Source: Brevipalpus yothersi (Eukaryota > Arthropoda > Arachnida > Trombidiformes > Tenuipalpidae). Taken from it: a DNA stretch of 64,000 nucleotides. Both the position numbers and the translations under genes were made by a program. A model generated the notes under the pieces. It saw only the letters and a list, made by a program, of their open reading frames with translations. It searched no databases and had not been told where the DNA came from. Positions 13,233-23,991 of this stretch are shown here, piece after piece (position 1 is the stretch's first letter; each line of letters starts with the position of its first letter). The stretch is from contig QZCP01000201.1 of the NCBI GenBank assembly GCA_003956705.1, positions 68,915 to 132,914 on the forward strand, in the 5' to 3' direction.

Positions 13233-13611
13233 TGAGCCTATCGGACATACCTGGTAGAATTTTTATTTATAATCGAATATCTATTTATTGTATTCTGGTG
13301 GAAGGATTTCAAAGATTTTAGCAATTCAAATTCAAAATTTGAATAAAATGAATCATTTGCTCAAACAAACTATGGTTGCATCGGAAAATAATTTCACAAT
13401 AGCAGCAAATGCAACAAAAATTTCCGATATTATTGGATTAAATTTGAAAGGAATGAGAATATTCCTCCGAAAATCAGTTCAAATTAATTTTTAGCTCAAT
13501 AATCAATCAAATCAGACACTTCTTAACATTCGCTACTATTTTAGTAGGTGGTATTGATCTGAATTTGAGAATCTTCTCGATAAAATCGTCGAATATGTGA
13601 ATATCCAAGAA

Positions 13612-14181
13612 ATTATGAACTTCTAGTCAATACATCTCGAACGGCAAAGGTTAGAATTGCCTGTATTCATATCCAAAAATACTTATATGTCATGAGATGC
13701 TCAGTAATTTTAATGATGATATTTTCTCTTTCCTAAAATTCTTTTCTAGTCAATTGTTTCACTTTCCTTTGGTATTCCTGAGGATAAACTATTTTTTACC
13801 ACCGTTTGTCAATTTACTCGATACCAGCCAGTCACTAAGTTTTCCGAATTTCGTCACATTGATAAGGTTCGTTCACCAGAACTTATAGTCACTTCGATAT
13901 TGTGGCTGTCCACGGTAGATGAAGACTTTGGGGGAGGTCGATTAGAATTTTTAAATGGTCCAGGTAATGGAATACATGAGCCAATACTGATTGAGCCCAA
14001 GAGGGGTCGTTATGCAGCTTGGACATCTTCTTTCGAGAATCCACATGGAGTCCATGAACTTCTGTATGGCCAAAGATTAGCGTTAATATTTGCCTTCACT
14101 GCGAAACCCAATTTTGGACATTCATCGATTGAAGATTTGAGAACATGGGCTTTCACCAAAAAACCATCTTTCTACTATTAA
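13612..14181 (+). pseudogene. OGFOD3 copy 1, 5'-truncated
   Basis: Only the end of exon 2 (from about 13612, then a GT donor) and exon 3 (13750-14181, 432 bases) remain of an OGFOD3-like gene whose full version is at 17210-18557. Exon 3 is still open and keeps the HID iron-binding pair, the DFGGGR turn and the distal His/Arg. From about 13900 to the stop it gives the same protein as copy 2. The membrane segment and N-terminal half are gone: copy 1 jumps from the equivalent of 16986 to the equivalent of about 17988. A 22-base piece of the gene's own 3' flank sits at the join (13581-13602). Without a start or membrane anchor it is best called a pseudogene, though a fused transcript cannot be excluded. 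Confidence 0.85.
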
Positions 14182-14800
14182 TAAAATCGTCGAATATGTG
14201 AATAAATTCAAAAGCCAATAGCAATTTTTGTTCATTTCGGAAGCTCATTCTTGATTCTGCATTTTACATTCTTGGTGTTTTTCAATTCTCTAACATGTAT
14301 ATGGCTGAAGAATTTCCATGCTTGAAAATCATATATTCAAATGTAGATATTTATAAAATCAGATTGGTTCGATTTAATCAGTATTTTTTGCTAGAATACC
14401 ATCATTTTGATTTCAAAAAAGTTTCCAAACTCTAGGGACTGAATATTAGACTTTTTTCTCGTAACAATGAAGCATTTTTCTGCCCAAAACTTTAGAATAT
14501 ATTCTTAATATGAGCCTTTCCGTTTTTTACATGGATTATGAGAAAATGCATTGAATTCTAAGGGATCCGAAGGAACTTGAGCTTGAGACTGCGGATATCG
14601 ACTGAATTTGTTTTTTCGACCTTTAATGTCTGCTCTGGGGTTTTTTCTTATGTTTAATTGCTCAACTGATTCAAATCATCATGAAAATCTGATTTCAAAA
14701 CGATTTTAGACACCTTCCTTAGCTCCATTCGAATTCCGCCCCTCGAAATTTTTGTCAACGCCCCCTAGAATCTTGCGGGAAAATAGCGCCATTTTTTTAG
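14182..14800. other. Spacer between tandem units
   Basis: 3' flank of the truncated OGFOD3 (to about 14320, shared with 18558-18697), then about 480 bases unique to this junction. I see no gene or repeat in it. Confidence 0.6.
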
Positions 14801-14965
14801 TCCCATCAAAATACTTTTGATGATAGAGAGGTGACATGTTGTTTGAAATCGAAACTTTTGAGGTGAAAAAAAACTTTTTTTAAAAAAGTGTTTGGCTTTG
14901 ATTTTTTGTGTTCTTCTTTTCTTCTTTCCCTTTCAAGAGTACATCAATTCGAGGAATTTGTCAAA

Positions 14966-16741
14966 ATGTTAAGCAAATTATTCACAAATAGAGAGGGAAA
15001 AACGTATGTGGTACTGGGTACACAGTGGGGTGATGAAGGTAAAGGCAAAATAGTGGACCTATTGGCAGAGAGAGTTGATATTGTCTGCCGGTGTCAGGTA
15101 TGTTCTCGGCGTTATTTGATGATTGTTTCCCACCATCATCATTTTCAAGGGTAACACAAGAAACACTTTGAATTTTTCTTAGGGTGGCAACAATGCTGGA
15201 CACACGGTGGTTGTAGGTGATATTGAATATGATTTTCATCTACTGCCCAGTGGAATAATCAACAAGAATGCTCAGTCAATTGTTGGCAATGGTGTTGTGG
15301 TTCACTTGCCTCAGCTTTTCGATGAGATCAAAAAGAATGAAGATAAAGGACTTCATGAGTGGAAAAAGCGACTAATCATTTCCGATAGAGCTCATCTTGT
15401 GTTCGATTTTCATCAATCGGTCGATGCTCTACAAGAAATTGAGAAAGGGGAGGAAAGTTTAGGAACAACCAAGAAAGGAATTGGTCCTACATATTCTACC
15501 AAAGCTTCTCGTACTGGCATCAGAATGGCTGATTTATTGGGTGATTTTTCACTGTTTGAGGAAAAATTTCGATCATTATCGGCTAATTATACAAAGCAAT
15601 TTCAAGATCTAACGATTGATGTGGATACTGAATTGAAACGTTACAAAAATTTTGCTGATGAGATACGGCCATTTGTCTTGGATCTTTTCACCTTTCTCCA
15701 CAGGAGCATGGAATCAGGAAAATCCGTTTTGGTCGAAGGTGCTAATGGAGCCATGTTGGATATCGATTTTGGTACTTATCCTTATGTAACATCGTCCAAT
15801 AGTACAATTGGAGGAGTGTGTACTGGTCTCGGAATACCGCTAGAAGTTATCGGAGAAAAGTATGGAGTTGTGAAAGCCTATTGCACTCGTGTTGGTGATG
15901 GACCTTTTCCAACAGAGCAGAATAATGAAATTGGCACAATTCTCCAGGAAAAAGGGAAAGAGATAGGTGTAACAACCAAGCGAAAACGTCGATGTGGTTG
16001 GCTCGATATGGTACTTTTGCAGTACTCAAATATGATCAATGGATATACAGCGTAAGCTCAATTTTTGACCCTCAAACGATTTAAACGTGATAAATGAAGG
16101 TTCTGTTTGTTCCTCTGGAATTCCATAGGCTGGCCGTGACAAAATTGGATATCCTTGGTGAATTTGATGAGCTCAAAATTGCCGTGTCTTATGAGCTAGA
16201 TGGACGATCTTTAAGCTTACCTCCTGGTAATATAGTTATATTAATTGACTGAAGCATATTCACTGATTAAGACAATCGATTATTATCTCGATATTGATGT
16301 TCACTCTGTCCCTTTCCACTCTAGCCAATGCCAATGATCTTTCTCGTGTTAAGCCCAACTATTTGACATTGAAAGGATGGAAGAAAGATATCTCCAAATC
16401 TCGCTCTTTCTCTGATCTACCAATTGAAGCCCAAAATTACATTCGAAAAATAGAAGAGCTTACCAGAGTTCCAGGTAAATATGGCAATTTTTTCTCATCA
16501 TGTTGCTGGAAGTTTTCCAACCATCATGTGTATAATTTTTTTCTACTTGATTGCAGTGAAGTGGATTGGAGTTGGTGCGGACCGCGAGTCCATCATCATT
16601 CGTGAGACCAAACTTGGAAATATACACTCAAACATGATGACCTATCGGACATACCTGATACAACTTTTATTTATGATCGGATATCTATTTATTGTATTCT
16701 GGTGGAAAGATTCCAAAGATTTTTGCAATCCAAAATCTTAA
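14966..16741 (+). CDS. ADSS: Adenylosuccinate synthetase, copy 2, with hydrophobic C-terminal tail
   Basis: Five exons at 14966-15097, 15183-16051, 16129-16226, 16325-16474 and 16557-16741, with the same phases as copy 1, give 477 residues. The GDEGKGK, GGNNAGHT, EGAN-MLDIDFGTYPY and RKRRCGWLD elements are present. I count about 19 differences from copy 1 in the long exon, none after YGVVKAY. The last exon diverges after RESII: instead of stopping it reads about 42 more residues, including a hydrophobic run (LIQLLFMIGYLFIVFWW) and a short KDSKDFCNPKS end. That looks like a tail anchor created by a deletion joining ADSS to sequence beyond the neighbouring gene. Upstream, the 5'-UTR donor is deleted and the old acceptor CAG is now AAG, so expression is uncertain. 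It could be an expressed membrane-anchored enzyme or a young pseudogene with an intact frame. Confidence 0.75.
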
Positions 16742-17209
16742 TTTGAATGAAATGAATCATTTGCTCAAACAAACTATGGTTGCTTCGGAAAATAATTTCA
16801 CAATAGCAGCGAATGCAACAAAAATTTCCGATTTTTTTCGATTAAATTTGAAAGGAATGAGAATATTCCTCCGAAAATCAGTTCAAATAAATTCTTAGCT
16901 TAATAATCAGTCAAATCAGACACTTCTTAACATTCGCTACTATTTTAGTAGGGGGTATTGATCTGAATTTGAGAATCTTCTCGATCTTGACATTCACCGT
17001 TAGAAGGGAAAAGTGGCTTCCACACATACCAAAACCGGATCCCGAATAGCATCATTATCCGCACTTTGGCCCACTTTTTTAGGCAACTCATAAACAGGGC
17101 ATCATCATCTTCTCCTTCTATTCTCAATCAGGTCGCCTTTTCCCCTCTCAATAGTATTACTTGAAAGTTTCCCAAATAACGGAACCAAAATTTGTGTAAG
17201 CCATGTGAA

Positions 17210-18557
17210 ATGTGCCTCCGATCCGATGATTTGATTCCATTCCAATGTGTTACCGGACAAAATATTCCACATGATGATGGAAGCAGACGAAAGTGTTCGC
17301 CAAATGGATCGCGAAATATATTTTTATCCAAATTTATTGCCTACATCATTGCCATCAATTTTGTGTTGCTGAGCTGTTGTTGTTGTGTATACTGTTTAAG
17401 TGCTCAAAATGATAAAGAAAATATTTTACAAAAAGAAATGGAAAAAGTGGAAGCTGATGGAGATGAAGAAAAAGTTGCCACGATGACTCTGAAAAATGGA
17501 TACCAACAAAATTTGGATTCCATTGAGAAACCGGAAACTGAGGTGTTCAGTTTTTTGGCAACCAAAGAACAAGACATTCCCTACGTTAGGTTGGTATATA
17601 ACAGATATATAACATGTGGATGCTTGAGTAACATTTGGATGTCCCACTTTTTTTTGACTATTCAAAAACATTTCTCTCTCTCTNCATCTATGTTCATCAA
17701 CGATGAATGTTTTTCTATTTTCTTGATCAGTCTTTACGAGCAACCTTGCCATCCATCCGGATACAAGGAAGAGGATAAAATAAACGCTAAGCCTGAACGG
17801 TGTGGTGTTGCATTTCTAGACAATCTGGTGGATTCCAAGGATATGGTTAAATTACGTGAGATGGCAATCAAATTAATTGATCAATTGGGTGAAACAACAA
17901 TCACCAATCGAGAATCACACAATCTTCAGTGGCTTAATTTGCACACGATTTTTCGTAAGGCTAAGCTCAATTTATTTACCGAGAATGATTATGAACTTCT
18001 AGTCAATACATCTCGAACGGCAAAGGTTAGAATTGCGTGTATTCATATCCAAAAATACTTATATGTCATGAGATGCTCAGTAATTTTAATGATGATATTT
18101 TCTCTTTCCCAAAATTCTTTTCTAGTCAATCGTTTCACTTTCCTTTGGTATTCCTGAGGATAAACTATTTTTTACCACCGTTTGTCAATTCACTCAATAC
18201 CAGCCAGTCACTAAGTTTTCCGAATTTCGTCACATTGATAAGGTTCGTTCACCAGAACTTATAGTCACTTCGATATTGTGGCTGTCCACGGTAGATGAAG
18301 ACTTTGGGGGAGGTCGATTAGAATTTTTAAATGGTCCAGGTAATGGAATACATGAGCCAATACTGATTGAGCCCAAGAGGGGTCGTTATGCAGCTTGGAC
18401 ATCTTCTTTCGAGAATCCACATGGAGTCCATGAACTTCTGTATGGCCAAAGATTAGCGTTAATATTTGCCTTCACTGCGAAACCCAATTTTGGACATTCA
18501 TCGATTGAAGATTTGAGAACATGGGCTTTCACCAAAAAACCATCTTTCTACTATTAA
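17210..18557 (+). CDS. OGFOD3: 2-oxoglutarate/Fe(II) oxygenase domain protein 3-like, copy 2
   Basis: Three exons, 17210-17589, 17731-18025 and 18126-18557, give about 368 residues. A membrane helix lies near residues 45-68 (KFIAYIIAINFVLL followed by a Cys cluster), so this is a single-pass protein with the oxygenase domain at the C-terminus, as in animal OGFOD3. The catalytic domain shows HID (His261/Asp263) for iron, DFGGGR (about 284-289), the distal iron His in ENPHGVH (about 324) and a 2-oxoglutarate Arg in YGQR (about 334). The spacing matches the prolyl-4-hydroxylase alpha-like fold. The substrate of OGFOD3 is not established. The start is the first ATG after an in-frame non-ATG stretch, so a further upstream exon is possible. 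The first intron contains one ambiguous base (17684) in a CT run. Confidence 0.88.
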
Positions 18558-18839
18558 TAAAATCGTCGAATATGTGAATAAATTCAAAAGCCAATAGCAA
18601 TTTTTGTTCATTTCGGAAGCTCATTCTTGATTCTGCATTTTACATTCTTGGTGTTTTTCAATTCTCTAACTTGTATATTGTTGAAGAACTTTCTATGAAC
18701 TTCTTCGCTAATGTTGTTTGAATAAGGGTGTTCATTAGCAACTAACTGTTGAAGCCATTAGAACAATTTTATTCTTCATTCAAGAGAGAGAGACAGAAAA
18801 TTTTTCCAAAACATTTCCACTAACTACAAGCTGGATGAT

Positions 18840-18843
<4 letters not shown>

Positions 18844-18880
<37 letters not shown>
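18844..18880. repeat. (GA)n microsatellite
   Basis: A GA tract of about 37 bases just beyond the end of tandem unit 2. Confidence 0.95.
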
Positions 18881-18883
<3 letters not shown>

Positions 18884-19363
18884 GACTTTCGAGAATAAGT
18901 CCAAAGACTGACACAAAACTACGTTTCGGTGGTGATGAGAGAAGGAGGATGAGGAAGAGAGGGATGAAGACCGCCATCGACATTGAAGGATAGGCGAGCA
19001 AAATTTCAACTGGCAAGCATCATCTCTCTTCCAGGCTATTTTCGTTCTCATTTTGGAACTTCGTACAAGAGAGATCCTCACGAGTTCAGTGATTCGAATG
19101 TGAAACTTTTTTTCCGAAGTGAAAAGCCTTCTCGAACTCTGGTAGCATCTCAGCATCATTCGGCATGTGATTTGTAAATGAAGCTTTGGTTCTGATGACG
19201 AAACATGGCTGAATAGTATGGGGGTAATCTATATTTTTTTCGAATAATAACCTGATGATCATGTTAGAACTACTTGGAATTTTTAATGATAAAATTTTCT
19301 TTTCCAATTGAAATTGGTTTCTGATCGAGATGATACTGATCACAGTAGAATCATGAGACATTA

Positions 19364-20261
19364 CTATTGGCCAGAACATACATCATCCGGTAACATTTTT
19401 TCATCGGTAATATCTTCCAATCTGAAAAAGGATGAGAAGGGTTTACTTTGAATTGCCTCCAGAAACCATTTACCATCGTGTACAAAAGCCATTGCATATA
19501 CGTAAACTCCTTTAATATATTTGCTAGCTTCGATTGTTTTGCCGGTATATCGAAATGCTGAGCTACCTAAATTGTGTGAGAAAGAATGAAATAAGAGGAA
19601 GAAAAAAAAATCGTCAAGCATCATGTATGAGTGGGATCATCAGAAAAATTAACGGTCCATATTTTTTGGATGTCTGTATGATCTTACCATCATCATTTCT
19701 GGGAATCACTTTGTGTTGCCAAAGAAAAGGTTCTCCATCTTCACCATCTCGCCATGTGAATAGTGCATAAGTTCTATTAATGTCCAATTTTTCATCAAAA
19801 TATCCTTGTTTCGAGGTATCTTTTGAAACACAAATGGGCTGTAAACGTCTCGAAAATCTTTTCAAGTGAGAAGTGTTGATGATGCATGAATCTCTATTCA
19901 TCCATATGCGATCATCATCACTCGGATCATCAATGACCATGAGTTCAATGAAATACTCATGACGCTGGCTTGGAATATATCCGATTGGTAAGATATTTTC
20001 GTGATAGAAAAGTACTCGAACTCGACCGATACAGCACCATGAAGGAATCATTACATGGGTAGTACTTATAATGACTCCAGGACAACTTCTGGTTTCAATT
20101 CCAGGATATGAGGCTCTACATTTATGTGGAGATGGAAAATTTTGCTACAACTTCCCATAAACTTTGTGAATCATCTTTTTTTACTCACTTAATTCTCACT
20201 AGCCATGGATAAGGTTTCACGATTCCTGTGTGAAGAGGGCCACGATATTTTTCGCCACATT
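19364..20261 (-). CDS. S1-family serine protease homologue, probably catalytically inactive (5' end not resolved)
   Basis: Three minus-strand exons splice in phase: 20189-20261, 19688-20115 and 19364-19566. The reading gives CG..., a PYPWLVRI segment like the trypsin PWMVSI, then CPGVIISTTHV followed by IPSWC where active proteases have TAAHC, then LQPICVS as in trypsin-like QPICLP, and finally NDDGSSAFRYTGK where GDSGGP is expected. The fold signature is visible but the catalytic His is Trp and the catalytic Ser position is Asp; the Asp102 region is also altered. It therefore looks like a non-catalytic serine-protease homologue. Such proteins in arthropods often act as cofactors in immune cascades, but no role is shown here. 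The signal peptide and first exon(s) upstream of 20261 were not identified, so this is partial. The family call rests on motif reading by eye. Confidence 0.6.
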
Positions 20262-21883
20262 CTTGAAAATAGAGAGATTTTCAGTATATATTCTTCAAAT
20301 TTTCAATTACTAACCACAAGGTATTTCTTTCCAAGAATTGGCACAAGAAATCATTATGAATGCAAAGAAAAAAAGGACAAAATTTTGATTCATAATGGAA
20401 TCCGTAATTTTTCAAACTCAGACAACAAGTGCTCCAAGAAGAATAACCAATCAGCAGGTGATATTGACTAATTAAATTTTTGTTCATTCATAATGATCAA
20501 ATAGAGATGAGAATAACGGTAAATCCCGTAAGTTTTCATCTCTTACTAATGAGTTCATCATTGATCAAACATTATTAACGTTGCACTCTGATCACAAATA
20601 AAATAGCTTCCCATAATTTCATAATCAATTATACCTGCCAAAGTTTTAACAATTCTTATTATACTTCCTTCCCCCGAACTAATACCTCTCTTCCCCTTCT
20701 TTCACTTTTTCTTGCTCTCCCAGAATTATTTTTCGAAGAATTCCAAGCCATCACTTATCACTGTCTCACAGTTTCGAAATCAAGATAACCCAACTCTGCT
20801 GTCATAAGTATGCAGCACAGAGAGACAAGAGACGCAACAGGAAGCTATCCTGCACGATAAGCTTATCATCAGACCCAATATGCTCAAATAATTGACAGAA
20901 TTGATAAGACCCAATCATGCCACTTTCCCATGTAATTCAACCTCATTCACATCATATTTTCACCCCTATTAATCTCTCTCTCTCAGAACTTTTCAGATAA
21001 AATATGCCACACTCTAAGATGGCGATACTGTCTATGGGATAAAAATGTGCATTTTACATGTAAAGTCCCGGCCGTGAATGTACAGAAGCTCCCGGAAAAA
21101 TGATATTCGAAAGCGTATTTTAGTGTATTTACTTCGCTGCGATGTTCTTGTGATGTTTAGATTTTGTCTTCTCTCTCTCTCGATTGACTTCGAGTCTTGA
21201 TAAGTATTTTTTTTTTGTTTTTTTTCTCTCTCTCTCTTCTCTCTGTGCCGTAATTAAACAGATTATTATTATTATTATCATTATTGACTTGATGAGATTT
21301 GATGATATATCATAGATATATATGTTTATTTAAATATTAATCATTGTTACTAAGCAAGTGATAAAGTGATAGAGTAAGAGAGTGAAAATTGAAAATATGT
21401 GTTCTTCAAGTATACATATTGAAATGCTGTGATAAAATTTTTGGAGAGGTTATAATTCAGATCATCAATAAAATTATGGAAATTATGATGGACATTGAAA
21501 TGGATTGTGAAACATAATCAAATTTATGTGCGTGTGTGTATAAATACATCATCAGTATCATCTCCACCATCATCTTGTTCAATTGACAGGAGGAATATAT
21601 TCGACATTATTTAAACATGACAAATGCTGTTAGTATGATACTTCTTTTTTTACCCTTCATTCCATCGAGAATTTGTGAATACAGATTCTTGCTACTTGTT
21701 GTTGTGGTTGTTGAATTTATAGTTTTGATTTTTGAATTAAATTTGATAACATTCAGCATGTTTCGCTTAGTGTGTATGTGTATAACTGTGTGCCTGATGT
21801 GTTGTGCCATTTAATTTATTGTTTTCAAAGGATATCATGTATTGATAGATGCTTTTTTTTCCATCCCAACACATGAACAACAG
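20262..21883. other. Upstream region of TTBK and of the protease homologue
   Basis: Divergent spacer. It must contain the missing first exon(s) of the minus-strand protease homologue and the first exon with the ATG of TTBK, but I could not fix either. It is AT-rich with short CT runs and no recognised element. Confidence 0.5.
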
Positions 21884-23920
21884 AAAGAGGAAAATGATGC
21901 CAAAAAAGATCCTGCAAGTGGAAAAATTGTCCCATCAAACATTCAGGCCCCTCCACCGAATTCACAAGCCAATCAGCCTCCGGAAGATCTTCTACAACCA
22001 GGACACGTGGTTAGAGGTGAGATTTGATTTGATTCCTTTCTTTCAATGATATTTTCGCCATTTTATGTGTGTAATAATGATATCATTTGATTGTGCAATT
22101 TTACTCAAAGCATCACTTATTACTTTTTTGTTAGAACAAATCAAAAAAGAAAAAAGTTACCACCCAATTTAAGGCTGGAAAAACTATTGTAAACAGTAAT
22201 CAAATTATTCGTATTTTTTTTCTCTCGGTGGCTTAATTAATGAGTGGATTAATATTGAAAATCGTGGCGAGAATATGTTAAAGATTTCAATTTTATCCAT
22301 CTTTTGGATCTCATTTCGATTCTCCACTCGTGTAGATGTTCAAATTATTTTGACTATCACCAGAGCAAATATTGTATTCCAGAATGCTTATTCGTGTGAA
22401 TAACTGTATTTATTCACAGTGAACCATTAATTCGATGGATTCCTTTTTTTATTTCAGAACGATGGAGAGTGATCAAGCGGATTGGTGGAGGTGGATTTGG
22501 TGAGATCTATGAGGCACTGGATCTTGTGTCTCGTGATTATGTTGCGATGAAATTAGAATCAGCTCAACAGCAGAAGCAAGTATTGAAGATGGAAGTTGCC
22601 GTACTCAAAAAATTGCAAGGTAAGAATAAATGTTCCCATCTTTCTCTATCAGACACGACATCTCCTTAGATCTGTCTCTTTCCCTCTTTTTTTTGTTTAT
22701 GTATACCTTACAAATTGTACGCAAATTATGCTCTCGCTTATCTGACCATCATTTCATCCGAGATGTGCATTGTTCAATGCCCTAGATTTCACTTGATGAA
22801 AGATGGAAAGAGGAGCAATTACGGTTCTTCTTCTGAACATCCAACAGAAGCTGACAAGATCTTGCTTCAATATATATACTGGCAAGTCGGATCTTTGAAT
22901 GTTAAAATTTTTACCACTCTTCCTCTCGTTCTGTACACTTTTTCAGCTCTCTCTAATATGCAGAATGTCTTGATTAGAGGATAGGAAAAAGAGATAAGTC
23001 GAAAACTTTAGCTATTTCCATGATACTTATTTCGAGTGAAATTGTCAACACGACACCAACATAAACAAACATCTTGCTCATATACTGTAAGAACAACGCT
23101 CTTGTTTATTAGGGCTCATGAGTCAGGGACACACATACACACACCATTGGAATACAATTCTCATCTTGCTAGTTGCTTAGATTACATTTGGGTACTGTAA
23201 GATTATCAGCTTCAATGGGTTGAAGGAAACTCTATCGGTACTCATCGCCTGTCATTGTCGTCCTACTAATCACATAGTAAAATGAAAAGCATTGTCAAGG
23301 TGGTGACTTTACTCTCCTCAACCTACTTATTGCACATTATATTATTGATCCTCTGCAACTTTTCTTCACACCAGACAGCTTTTCATTATACACAGACAAT
23401 ATTCTTTTCCTATGTTTATGCAAAATCTACTAGGGAATAACACCGCTTACATTAGAGCTCATCATTTGTGCGTTACCATCACACCATCACAGAATCGCTG
23501 TATGCTGCGAACATTGCTTCATTATTGAATTCTTTATTCTCTATCTCGGTTCACTTGATGTTGGTTCATGAAACGTTTGTGGAACGTTTCTTCACTCGTG
23601 AAACGAGCTGAACCTCACCAAGTCATAGAACTCAAGTAGAAATTTTGCTACGAGAGTTAAGAACCGGGGGTACAGATACATCGGCCCAAACACATACGTA
23701 CATATGCACACCATCTATTCTGGATCTGATGAAAGATAGCATCTCTTATCGTCTAGTCTTTTTGATTTCCTCTCTCTTTTCTTTCTCTCTCCATTGACTC
23801 CACTATATTTCGATTTTCATTTATGATGCATGAACTCTTCTAACAATTCATCCAGGGAGTAGGTGTTTCTCTTTCTAGAATCAAGATTTGGTTTGATGCC
23901 AGATACCTTGATATTCATCT

Positions 23921-23991
<71 letters not shown>

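Larger units (their letters stand above)
8107..14320 (+). repeat. Tandem duplication, unit 1 (ADSS - secreted Cys-rich gene - truncated OGFOD3)
   Basis: Sequence from TCCCATCAAAATAC at 8107 to about 14320 is repeated in the same orientation at 14801-18697 with large indels. Unit 1 keeps the ADSS 5'-UTR exon and promoter region, a complete ADSS and the complete secreted gene. It lacks about 1 kb of OGFOD3 (the equivalent of 16987-17987). The outer borders are where I can see homology begin and fade, so they are approximate. Confidence 0.9.
14801..18697 (+). repeat. Tandem duplication, unit 2 (ADSS fusion - OGFOD3)
   Basis: Second copy of the block at 8107-14320. Relative to unit 1 it lacks about 500 bases upstream of ADSS (equivalent of 8135-8635, including the 5'-UTR donor), about 800 bases of the last ADSS intron, and about 2 kb from inside the last ADSS exon to the end of the Cys-rich gene. 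It retains the OGFOD3 5' half missing from unit 1. Confidence 0.9.

Noticed and set aside
16692..16898. Short frame repeated at 13288-13494
   Set aside because: It is duplicated along with the block but lies in the 3' flank of neighbouring genes and lacks a leader or domain; duplication alone explains its presence.
20205..20471. Plus-strand frame of 88 residues
   Set aside because: Its start overlaps, on the opposite strand, an exon of the protease homologue that splices in phase; the rest is AT-rich and featureless.
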